In this document: positions 56,830-64,000 of the stretch, piece after piece | Position numbering within the stretch: position 1 is the stretch's first letter | Layout of the letters: every line of letters begins with the position of its first letter | Source of the DNA: Moraxella osloensis | GTDB taxonomy: Bacteria > Pseudomonadota > Gammaproteobacteria > Pseudomonadales > Moraxellaceae | Assembly: GCF_009867135.1 (NCBI RefSeq) | Contig: NZ_CP047226.1 | Coordinates: 868,001-932,000, forward strand | Direction of reading: 5' to 3' | DNA: 64,000 bases | The notes under the pieces: model-generated | The model's input: only the letters and a program-made list of their open reading frames with translations | The model's database searches: none | Told to the model about the DNA's origin: nothing | Translations under genes and position numbers: made by a program

Positions 56830-58341
56830 ATGCGTTATGCTGACCCTAATACTGACGGTGCTAAAATCAATTTTAAAGAAAAGTATGACAACTTTATTGG
56901 CGGCCAATGGGTTGCGCCGGTTAAAGGTGAGTACTTTGATAACATCTCACCCGTCAACGGCAAGCCCTTCGCAAAAGTCGCCAAATCAAGTCCAGAAGAC
57001 ATTGAACTTGCACTTGATGCCGCCCATACCGCTAAAACTAAGTGGAATGCGGCTTCACCCACAGAGCGTTCTAATCTATTATTAAAAATCGCAGATCGCC
57101 TTGAGCAAAATATTGAGTTATTGGCAGTAGCTGAAACATGGGAAAACGGTAAACCCATCCGTGAAACTTTAGCTGCGGATATACCACTTGCCATTGACCA
57201 TTTTCGCTACTTTGCCGGTGCAATCCGCGCGCAAGAAGGCGGTGTTTCACCCATTGATGATGATACCGTCGCTTATCACTTTCATGAACCTCTAGGTGTG
57301 GTTGGACAAATCATTCCTTGGAACTTCCCAATTTTAATGGCTACCTGGAAAATAGCGCCTGCACTAGCCGCGGGTAACTGCATCGTCTTAAAACCCGCCG
57401 AGCAGACGCCTGTGAGCTTATTGGTGCTTGTTGAATTGATTCAAGATTTGCTACCAGCAGGTATTTTAAATATCGTGAATGGGTATGGCGAAGAGGTGGG
57501 TAGTCATTTAGCTAGAAGCCCACGCATCTCAAAAATTGCCTTTACTGGCTCAACCCCTGTCGGTCAGCTTATTATGAAGTATGCGACAGAGAATATTATT
57601 CCAGTTACTTTAGAATTAGGCGGTAAATCACCCAATATTTTCTTTGCCGATGTCATGGATAAAGAAGATGATTACCTAGAAAAAGCGCTTGAAGGTTTTA
57701 CTATGTTTGCGCTCAATCAAGGTGAAATATGTACCTGTCCTTCGAGAGCCTTAGTGCATGAAAGTATCGCCGATGCCTTTTTGGCGAAAGCCGTGGAACG
57801 GGTAAAACGTATTAAAACGGGTCATCCATTGGATACGGAAACGATGATTGGTGCGCAAGCCTCTCAGGAACAACAAGACAAAATCTTAGGCTGTATTGCT
57901 ACAGGCAAACAAGAAGGCGCCGAGCTTTTAACCGGTGGAAATGCCAGACATGAGGTAGGTGAAGGCTATTATATCGAGCCGACGATTTTTAAAGGCAATA
58001 ACCAAATGAAAATCTTCCAAGAAGAGATTTTTGGCCCAGTATTGTCTGTGACGACTTTCAAGGACTTTGATGATGCCATGCGTATTGCCAATGATACCAT
58101 GTTTGGGCTAGGTGCTGGCGTGTGGGCACGTAGTGGTAATACTGCTTACCGTGCAGGGCGTGGCATTGAAGCTGGGCGAGTATGGACAAACTGTTACCAC
58201 ATTTATCCAGCCCATGCCGCATTTGGTGGTTACAAGAAATCAGGCATTGGGCGTGAAAACCACAAAATGATGTTAGAGCATTACCAAAATACCAAAAATT
58301 TACTGGTCAGCTATTCTGAAAAGCCGATGGGTTTTTTCTAG
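56830..58341 (+). CDS. NAD+-dependent aldehyde dehydrogenase, acetaldehyde type (ExaC/AcoD-like)
   Basis: This 503-residue enzyme has the ALDH motifs: [23 protein letters not shown] (cofactor), [12 protein letters not shown] (catalytic Glu) and [13 protein letters not shown] (catalytic Cys). The CTCPSR form and length place it with ExaC/AcoD acetaldehyde dehydrogenases. AAAAGGA lies 9 nt before the ATG. It is divergent from the GAF regulator, and an iron alcohol dehydrogenase further right could supply its substrate. Confidence 0.92.
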   Translation: MRYADPNTDGAKINFKEKYDNFIGGQWVAPVKGEYFDNISPVNGKPFAKVAKSSPEDIELALDAAHTAKTKWNAASPTERSNLLLKIADRLEQNIELLAVAETWENGKPIRETLAADIPLAIDHFRYFAGAIRAQEGGVSPIDDDTVAYHFHEPLGVVGQIIPWNFPILMATWKIAPALAAGNCIVLKPAEQTPVSLLVLVELIQDLLPAGILNIVNGYGEEVGSHLARSPRISKIAFTGSTPVGQLIMKYATENIIPVTLELGGKSPNIFFADVMDKEDDYLEKALEGFTMFALNQGEICTCPSRALVHESIADAFLAKAVERVKRIKTGHPLDTETMIGAQASQEQQDKILGCIATGKQEGAELLTGGNARHEVGEGYYIEPTIFKGNNQMKIFQEEIFGPVLSVTTFKDFDDAMRIANDTMFGLGAGVWARSGNTAYRAGRGIEAGRVWTNCYHIYPAHAAFGGYKKSGIGRENHKMMLEHYQNTKNLLVSYSEKPMGFF

Positions 58342-58360
58342 AATTTGATAGGTCATAAAC

Positions 58361-58391
58361 AAAAAAAACCGCTCTCATAGAGCGGTTTTTT
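58361..58391. terminator. Terminator of aldehyde dehydrogenase gene
   Basis: ACCGCTCT / AGAGCGGT around a CAT loop, with an A-run before and a T-run after. Confidence 0.82.
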
Positions 58392-58595
58392 TATCGAAAA
58401 TAAAAAATATCAATATTAAATTCATTTACCATCGCTCAATCAACCATTCATCATAAGCGGTTATTGCGCCATGAAGTTGATAAATTTAATGCACTTAGTG
58501 GCGCGGTGAACTTAGCTAAATCATAAAATCTTAGGATTTACCAGAATAAAAAAATCCCATAAAGATGCTAAGGTTGGCTATTTACTGTCAGTCTA

Positions 58596-59744
58596 TCAAG
58601 TCAAAGTACTAAAATCTACTAAACAGTCTCGATTGATATCTTGAATTCGGTTTGCACTGGTCAATGTCATTGCCACGCGCATTTCTTTGTCTATCAAGTT
58701 GAGTAAATTGGTCACCCCAGCTTCACCATCGGCGGCTAACGCATAGATAAATGCACGTCCTAACATACATAAATCTGCCCCCAATGCCAGCATTCTCACC
58801 ACGTCTAAGCCATTACGGATACCCGAATCCACTAAGATTTTGATATCACCTTTAACAGCATCGGCAATTTTGGGTAGGGCAGTGGCAGTTGACATCACCC
58901 CATCAAGCTGACGTCCACCATGATTGGAAACCACGATGCCATCAGCGCCAAAACGTACCGCATCTTTGGCGTCTTGTGGGTCAAGAATACCTTTGATGAC
59001 CATAGCGCCATCCCAAAAGTCACGAATCCATTCTAAGTCTTTCCAAGAAATCGAAGGATCAAAGTTATTACCGAGCCAGCCGATATAATCTTCTAAGCCA
59101 ATCGCTTTACCAAGATATTTAGAAACATTACCCAAATCATGGGGTCTACCCAGTAATCCCACGTCCATTGCCCAGTGCGGATGGGTGCAGGCTTGTAGAT
59201 AGCGACGCATGGCAGCATTGGGTCCACTCATGCCAGAGTGCGCATCGCGATATCTCGCCCCTGGGACAGGCATATCGACGGTAAACACCAGCGTTGAGCA
59301 GCCTGCCGCTTTGGCACGCTCCAACACATTTTGCATAAACTTACGGTCACGCAACACATACAGCTGAAACCACATAGGGCGATTGATTTTTGGGGTCACT
59401 TCTTCGATAGGGCAGACTGATACCGTTGACATGGTAAATGGAATGCCTTTTTTATCAGCAGCCATGGCTGCTTGGACTTCACCACGGCGAGCATACATCC
59501 CTGTCAAACCCACCGGCGAGAGTGCCACAGGTAAAGACAGCTGTTCACCAAAAATCTCAGTGGATAAATCAAGCTGCGTCATGTCTTTTAGTACCCGCTG
59601 ACGTAAGGCAATACTCGATAAATCTTCAACATTACGTTTTAGGGTGTATTCGGCATACGCGCCACCATCAATGTATTGGAATAAAAAGGGGGGTAAACGG
59701 CGGCGAGCCGCTTCTCGGTAATCATTGGTAGAAGAAATAATCAT
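58596..59744 (-). CDS. lldD: L-lactate dehydrogenase, FMN-dependent (LldD)
   Basis: This 382-residue alpha-hydroxyacid oxidase family protein has [48 protein letters not shown], and the FMN/active-site segment [12 protein letters not shown] (His and Arg), with [17 protein letters not shown] for the phosphate. It passes electrons from L-lactate to the quinone pool at the inner membrane. It is the last gene of the lldP-lldR-lldD operon. Confidence 0.95.
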   Translation of the reverse strand: MIISSTNDYREAARRRLPPFLFQYIDGGAYAEYTLKRNVEDLSSIALRQRVLKDMTQLDLSTEIFGEQLSLPVALSPVGLTGMYARRGEVQAAMAADKKGIPFTMSTVSVCPIEEVTPKINRPMWFQLYVLRDRKFMQNVLERAKAAGCSTLVFTVDMPVPGARYRDAHSGMSGPNAAMRRYLQACTHPHWAMDVGLLGRPHDLGNVSKYLGKAIGLEDYIGWLGNNFDPSISWKDLEWIRDFWDGAMVIKGILDPQDAKDAVRFGADGIVVSNHGGRQLDGVMSTATALPKIADAVKGDIKILVDSGIRNGLDVVRMLALGADLCMLGRAFIYALAADGEAGVTNLLNLIDKEMRVAMTLTSANRIQDINRDCLVDFSTLT

Positions 59745-59844
59745 AATATCCCTATCTTAACTATGTTATTAATGGTAAAAATAGCCACGTGCATTCAAAA
59801 CTGTTTACACTAAAATACGTTTATAAAATGCGCCTGCATTAACA

Positions 59845-59876
59845 GGCATCTGTATTAAAAGGCATCTGTATTAAAA
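59845..59876. repeat. 16-bp tandem repeat at the lldR stop
   Basis: GGCATCTGTATTAAAA occurs twice in tandem (59845-59860, 59861-59876). The second copy covers the lldR stop codon, so the unit was duplicated at the gene end. Confidence 0.8.
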
Positions 59877-60644
59877 AACATCAGTGGCCAACCGGGAAAC
59901 TCGCTGTCTGCGAGCCGTTGCCTCATCAATCTTGGCAACCTGTTTTATCACAAACTCAATATGCTCTCCCACGGCTTTGCGAGCTAATTCACTATCACAC
60001 GCGATAATCGCATTCATCATCGCCATGTGCTGCGTATGTAAGGTTTCAAAGCCATAATGCTCGGTGTAAATTTTTCGCCGAGCCAATACCACGTTATGTC
60101 TCATTAGGTGAAAAACATTTTTCATCATCTGCAACAATACCGCATTTTGGGAGGCTTCAGCAATCGCTAAATGAAAATTGGCATCGGCAATAGCGGCTTG
60201 TTCGGTATCGCCATGCGCTTGACTGTTTGCTAACTGCTCGTAGTAAAAGCGGATTTTTTCAATATCTTGTTTTGTAGCTCTCTGGGCAGCGTACCAGGCT
60301 GTACCGCCTTCTAGTACAATTCTTGCTTCTTGCACATCTAGACGATACAGGGGATCGGCATCCAATAAGGGGGTTAGTGTCTGTAATATCAGATTATCAG
60401 ACAGCGTCACAAGGGGTTGGCGCTGTTTGATAGTTTGCACATCTTTGACAAACGTTCCCGACCCAATGCGACTTTCGGTAATACCGACACTATTCATCTG
60501 CTGTATCGCTTCACGCAGTGCGGTACGAGATACCCCTAGTCGCTCACACAAATGGCGCTCGGCAGGTAATCTATCGCCATTTTTTAACCCTTCACGGTCT
60601 ATTAGCGAAATTAATTGTTCAATAACCTGCGTTGCAACCTTCAT
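59871..60644 (-). CDS. lldR: GntR/FadR-family regulator LldR
   Basis: This 257-residue regulator has a GntR winged helix (GDRLPAERHLCERLGVSRTALREA, ends GDRLPAE and SRTALREA) and a C-terminal FCD helical domain with the metal/ligand positions in DANFHLAIAEASQN and similar. In E. coli LldR represses lldPRD and is relieved by lactate. It lies 13 bp after lldP, and two TGGTN3ACCA palindromes occur before lldP, so the assignment is well supported. Confidence 0.9.
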   Translation of the reverse strand: MKVATQVIEQLISLIDREGLKNGDRLPAERHLCERLGVSRTALREAIQQMNSVGITESRIGSGTFVKDVQTIKQRQPLVTLSDNLILQTLTPLLDADPLYRLDVQEARIVLEGGTAWYAAQRATKQDIEKIRFYYEQLANSQAHGDTEQAAIADANFHLAIAEASQNAVLLQMMKNVFHLMRHNVVLARRKIYTEHYGFETLHTQHMAMMNAIIACDSELARKAVGEHIEFVIKQVAKIDEATARRQRVSRLATDVF

Positions 60645-60657
60645 ACCTTACCCATCA

Positions 60658-62361
60658 TTACCCGTGTGGAATCATCCAAGGCACGACATACGCTTGTAGC
60701 GTGATGAGCACGCCCATCATAATGGTAAAAATAATACTATGTTTGACGGTAAATCTGAACAAATCTGACTCTTTACCGACCAAACCTGTGGCGGCACAGG
60801 CAATGGCAATGGATTGCGGAGAAATCATTTTACCGGTCACCCCACCCGAGGTATTCGCTGCCACTAACAATACCTCAGGCACACCAATTTGCCGAGCGGT
60901 GGTGGCTTGAAGGGCGGCAAATAACGCATTGGCTGACGTGTCTGAGCCTGTCAAAAATACCCCTAACCAACCCAAAAATGGTGAAAAGAAGGTAAAAGCT
61001 TTGCCCGTGTGTGCCAATGCTAACGCTAAGGTAGCAGACAACCCCGAATAATTGGCGATAAACGCAAATGCTAACACCATACCAATAGAATAAATCGGGG
61101 TGCGTAGCTCATTAATGGTTTCGCCAAACGTCGATAACGCTTGTTTGGGACGCATTTTTAGCATCACGATGGAGATAATCGCCGCTAACATGATGGCTGT
61201 ACCTGTTGCTGAGAACCAATCAAATTTATAAATGGCCGCATAGTCAGTAATTTTGGTGACGACTGGGGGCAGTTTTTGTACGGCATTGTGCAAATACGGC
61301 ACATTAATACTCATCACCATATCGACCAACGCCCCATCAGGATGACCATCTTTGCCTTTGACAAACAAATCTTTAAACGGCTTAATGCTCCATAACGATA
61401 CCATTGCTGTCAAAATCACAAACGGCATCCAAGCTTTGATGATTTGAGCGGGTGAGTAATGGGTGGTTGGCAACGGTGCTGATACGCTTGTGTTATCACC
61501 CATCTGATTTTTGCCATCGACTTGATTTTCAAAACGGAATATGTGCTTGGGCTGCCACACTTTAAATAGCAACGTCAAACTGACTAACGAGGCAATAGCA
61601 GCGGTAATATCAGGCAACTCAGGTCCAATGTAGTTTGAGGTCAAAAACTGCGCAATGGCAAATGACCCACCACCGACCACAATCGCTGGGAAGGTTTCAC
61701 GAACCCCGCGCCACCCATCCATAATCGCCATAATCCACACTAGCACAATGGGCACAATAAAAGGCAACTGGCGTCCAACCATTTGGCTGATGGCATGGGT
61801 TTCTACCCCAGAGACTTGTCCTGCTACGATGATTGGAATCCCCATCGCGCCAAAGGCAACAGGAGCCGTATTGACGATTAGGCAAAGTCCAGCGGCATAC
61901 AAAGGCTTAAACCCTAATCCGACCAATAACGCTGCCGTGATAGCCACGGGTGCACCAAAGCCTGCTGCGCCTTCCAAAAAAGTACCAAAGGCAAACCCGA
62001 CCAATAACATTTGTAACCGTTGGTCTTCGGTCAGCGATAAAATACTGGAGCGGATAATATCAAATTGCCCTGTTTTTACCGTGACTTTGTACAAAAATAC
62101 CGCACCGATAATAATCCAGGCGATGGGCCAAAGCCCATAGAAGAATCCATAAATGGCTGATGATAACGCTAACGTCACCGGCATTTGGTATAAGAATAGG
62201 GCAACAAGCAGCGCCAAAACAACGGTAATAGTGCCTGCAACACTACCTTTTAAACGAAATACCGCCAAGGCTAGAAAAAAGAAGATAATCGGGATGAGGG
62301 CAATGGCACTTGAAAGCCAAATATTGCCCATGGGATCGTAAATCTGTTGCCAATGTTGCAT
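60658..62361 (-). CDS. lldP: L-lactate permease LldP
   Basis: The 567-residue LctP-family carrier has about 12-13 membrane segments and the family landmarks [24 protein letters not shown] (begins [10 protein letters not shown]), [12 protein letters not shown], and the C-terminal [14 protein letters not shown] and [18 protein letters not shown]. It brings in lactate with protons. I chose the ATG at 62361 (MQHWQQIYD) because GGAGG sits 5 nt upstream; the earlier ATG at 62373 would place that site inside the gene. Confidence 0.95.
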   Translation of the reverse strand: MQHWQQIYDPMGNIWLSSAIALIPIIFFFLALAVFRLKGSVAGTITVVLALLVALFLYQMPVTLALSSAIYGFFYGLWPIAWIIIGAVFLYKVTVKTGQFDIIRSSILSLTEDQRLQMLLVGFAFGTFLEGAAGFGAPVAITAALLVGLGFKPLYAAGLCLIVNTAPVAFGAMGIPIIVAGQVSGVETHAISQMVGRQLPFIVPIVLVWIMAIMDGWRGVRETFPAIVVGGGSFAIAQFLTSNYIGPELPDITAAIASLVSLTLLFKVWQPKHIFRFENQVDGKNQMGDNTSVSAPLPTTHYSPAQIIKAWMPFVILTAMVSLWSIKPFKDLFVKGKDGHPDGALVDMVMSINVPYLHNAVQKLPPVVTKITDYAAIYKFDWFSATGTAIMLAAIISIVMLKMRPKQALSTFGETINELRTPIYSIGMVLAFAFIANYSGLSATLALALAHTGKAFTFFSPFLGWLGVFLTGSDTSANALFAALQATTARQIGVPEVLLVAANTSGGVTGKMISPQSIAIACAATGLVGKESDLFRFTVKHSIIFTIMMGVLITLQAYVVPWMIPHG

Positions 62362-62381
62362 CATTTCCTCCATGAAATAAT

Positions 62382-62392
62382 TGGTATTACCA
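62382..62392. promoter_or_regulatory. LldR operator O2
   Basis: TGGTATTACCA is a perfect palindrome of the FadR/PdhR/LldR form TGGTN3ACCA. It lies about 25 bp downstream of the predicted transcription start. Confidence 0.65.
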
Positions 62393-62421
62393 AAATAGTC
62401 TGAGTGTTAATAACTGGTTAA

Positions 62422-62450
62422 ATAATAAAGAAAATTACGCTTTAATTCAA
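62422..62450 (-). promoter_or_regulatory. Sigma-70-type promoter of lldPRD
   Basis: On the minus strand TTGAAT (62450-62445) and TATTAT (62427-62422) are 17 bp apart. The start would be near 62415. A palindrome AATTCAATTGAATT (62444-62457) overlaps the -35. Confidence 0.6.
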
Positions 62451-62495
62451 TTGAATTTCAAAAAAATAGTGATATTTTTAAGGTTTTTTGTAAAT

Positions 62496-62506
62496 TGGTA
62501 ATACCA
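62496..62506. promoter_or_regulatory. LldR operator O1
   Basis: TGGTAATACCA, a second perfect TGGTN3ACCA palindrome, lies about 85 bp upstream of the predicted start and 114 bp from O2. Confidence 0.65.
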
Positions 62507-62906
62507 GTTTGTGGTAGTAATGTGATTTATTGTGTAGATAGATACAAAAAAGCTTTGTATTGAAGTGAGTAGGGGTTCAAGAATTTTGCTGTCAGGGTGC
62601 GTGATGAAAGCTACCCAATTTTTTGCTGTATCATTGACAGCATAAGCCATGAGGGACATGGCGCCAGTAGAAGGCTGTATTTTTTCAAAAGACATCAACT
62701 AGAATAACTTTTTGACTAAGGTAGGTTAATAGTAGGTAGAGCGCATTGGACGACTAAATTAAAATCAAGTCATAGTGATTTTATAAGAATATATTTTATA
62801 AAAATATATTAGTACATCTTATCTAGTTGTAATGATGACAAAAAACTAGGCGTACGAATAAAATTACTATATACCCTAACCATAAAAGATTAAAAGGAAT
62901 TTAATC
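62507..62906. other. Intergenic region upstream of the iron alcohol dehydrogenase
   Basis: This AT-rich stretch has no gene I can support; an 83-codon minus-strand frame shows no family features. The promoter of the downstream dehydrogenase should be here. Confidence 0.45.
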
Positions 62907-64000
62907 ATGGCTTATAAGCAAATCTCCGATCAAACCAGTGGTTTTTTTATTCCCTGCGTATCATTATTTGGACCTGGCTGTGTCAAAGAAGTAGGCTCAA
63001 AAGCCAAAGACCTAGGTGCTAAAAAAGCGCTTATTGTAACTGACCAAGGGCTGAACAAAGCAGGTGTTCCAGACATTATCATTAAACATTTAAACGAACA
63101 AGGTATTGATAGCCACGTATTTGCAGGTGCAGAGCCAAATCCAACTGACAAAAATGTCCACGATGGCGTCACAGCGTATCAGGATAACGGCTGTGATTTT
63201 ATCATCTCATTGGGTGGTGGTTCGTCACATGACTGTGCAAAAGGGATTGGTCTAGTAACGGCAGGCGGTGGTCATATCCGTGACTATGAAGGTATTGATA
63301 AAAGTAAAGTGCCAATGACGCCATTGATTGCTATCAATACCACGGCAGGCACAGCATCAGAGATGACACGTTTTTGTATTATCACCAATACCGATACCCA
63401 CGTTAAAATGGCGATCGTAGATTGGCGTTGTACCCCACTCATTGCTATTGATGACCCTCGACTGATGACTGCTAAACCTGCATCTTTAACTGCGGCAACA
63501 GGTATGGATGCGCTAACCCATGCGGTAGAGGCGTATGTATCGACTGCTGCAAATCCGATTACGGATGCTTGTGCTGAAAAAGCCATACGAATGATTCAAC
63601 AATGGCTGCGTCAAGCAGTAGCAAATGGCGAAAACATTGAAGCGCGTGAGGCTATGAGCTACGCCCAATACTTAGCAGGCATGGCGTTTAATAATGCCTC
63701 GCTAGGTTATGTCCATGCGATGGCGCACCAGTTAGGTGGGTTCTACAATCTGCCACACGGTGTCTGTAATGCGATTTTGTTACCGCACGTCTGTGAATTT
63801 AACCTTATCTCAACACCTGAGCGTTATGCAGATATTGCACAATTTATGGGTATTGACATCAAAGACATGACTCGATCAGAAGCAGGTAAAGCAGGCATCA
63901 ATGCAATTCGTGAGCTATCCCAAGCAGTAGGTATTCCTACGGGACTCACTGAGCTTGGTGTCAAACAAGAAGACCTTGCCATCATGGCAACCAATGCCCA
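62907..64000 (+). CDS. Iron-containing alcohol dehydrogenase (partial at right edge)
   Basis: The visible 364 codons of a group III dehydrogenase show the nucleotide site SLGGGSSHDCAKG, INTTAGTASEMTRF, and the iron-binding segments TGMDALTHAVEAY and VHAMAHQLGGFYNLPHG (His ligands). The usual length is about 385, so only the C-terminal end is missing. AAAAGGA precedes the ATG. It resembles YiaY/ethanol-type enzymes that oxidise short alcohols with NAD, which fits the acetaldehyde dehydrogenase nearby. Confidence 0.93.
   Translation, partial: MAYKQISDQTSGFFIPCVSLFGPGCVKEVGSKAKDLGAKKALIVTDQGLNKAGVPDIIIKHLNEQGIDSHVFAGAEPNPTDKNVHDGVTAYQDNGCDFIISLGGGSSHDCAKGIGLVTAGGGHIRDYEGIDKSKVPMTPLIAINTTAGTASEMTRFCIITNTDTHVKMAIVDWRCTPLIAIDDPRLMTAKPASLTAATGMDALTHAVEAYVSTAANPITDACAEKAIRMIQQWLRQAVANGENIEAREAMSYAQYLAGMAFNNASLGYVHAMAHQLGGFYNLPHGVCNAILLPHVCEFNLISTPERYADIAQFMGIDIKDMTRSEAGKAGINAIRELSQAVGIPTGLTELGVKQEDLAIMATNA

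Noticed and set aside
62447-62698. 83-codon minus-strand frame upstream of lldP
   Set aside because: It covers the lldP promoter and operator O1 and has no family features.
1-64000. CRISPR arrays, rRNA genes, prophage modules
   Set aside because: No regularly spaced repeats, ribosomal sequences or phage structural genes were seen on reading through.

Overview
The window reads as a chromosomal segment of a gammaproteobacterium of the family Moraxellaceae, most likely a Moraxella (M. osloensis-like) strain. The basis is inference from gene content: a MesX/MesD methionine synthase pair as known from Acinetobacter, a lipoprotein-anchored thioredoxin-MsrA-MsrB fusion as in Neisseria PilB, a DUF2628/pilin-like protein, paired FadE-type acyl-CoA dehydrogenases, a RegB/RegA redox pair, and moderate-to-low GC with AT-rich intergenic DNA. 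Both ends cut genes (mesD on the left, an iron-containing alcohol dehydrogenase on the right).

Layout. 1-5.4 kb: mesX-mesD with an exact MetR-type box upstream, an IS200/IS605-type remnant without transposase that keeps an omega-RNA-like fold, a TonB-type protein, a FadL-type porin and infA. 5.5-13.6 kb: truA; ybeZ-ybeY-asparaginase; an elongator tRNA-Met with its own promoter and terminator; putP; trmB; a DUF2628/pilin-like membrane protein. 13.6-18.1 kb: an AT-rich accessory island with a nonsense-mutated IS5-family element, a membrane acyltransferase, and a secreted SGNH esterase gene split by an ISAs1-family element with perfect ends and a 10-bp target duplication. 18.1-23.2 kb: htpG (sigma-32-like promoter), ispH, gmk and a LysR regulator.

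23.2-29.1 kb: a four-gene run (acyl-CoA dehydrogenase, APH-type kinase, histidine phosphatase, SDR) matching the chemistry of 4-hydroxyacyl-CoA breakdown (Lva, ACAD10/11 type), followed by an SDR paralogue that has lost its nucleotide-binding half. 29.2-33.9 kb: a redox and stress block with msrAB, regBA and cspA. 33.9-40.6 kb: a tightly overlapping minus-strand operon of otsB, otsA, an acyl-CoA dehydrogenase-like protein, a PIG-L deacetylase, a NodS-like methyltransferase and a family 2 glycosyltransferase, preceded by a zinc alcohol dehydrogenase. This is the best candidate for an undescribed pathway, possibly making a modified amino sugar or glycolipid alongside trehalose.

41-53.3 kb: clpB (sigma-32-like promoter), dcd, a small acidic protein, two paralogous fadE-type dehydrogenases, rsmE with a c-di-GMP phosphodiesterase-type protein, and bioA. 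53.5-64 kb: a carbon-source block with a CitMHS transporter, a GAF-domain regulator divergent from acetaldehyde dehydrogenase, the lldP-lldR-lldD lactate operon with two palindromic operators flanking a sigma-70-type promoter, and the iron alcohol dehydrogenase. No CRISPR array, rRNA or phage module was seen.
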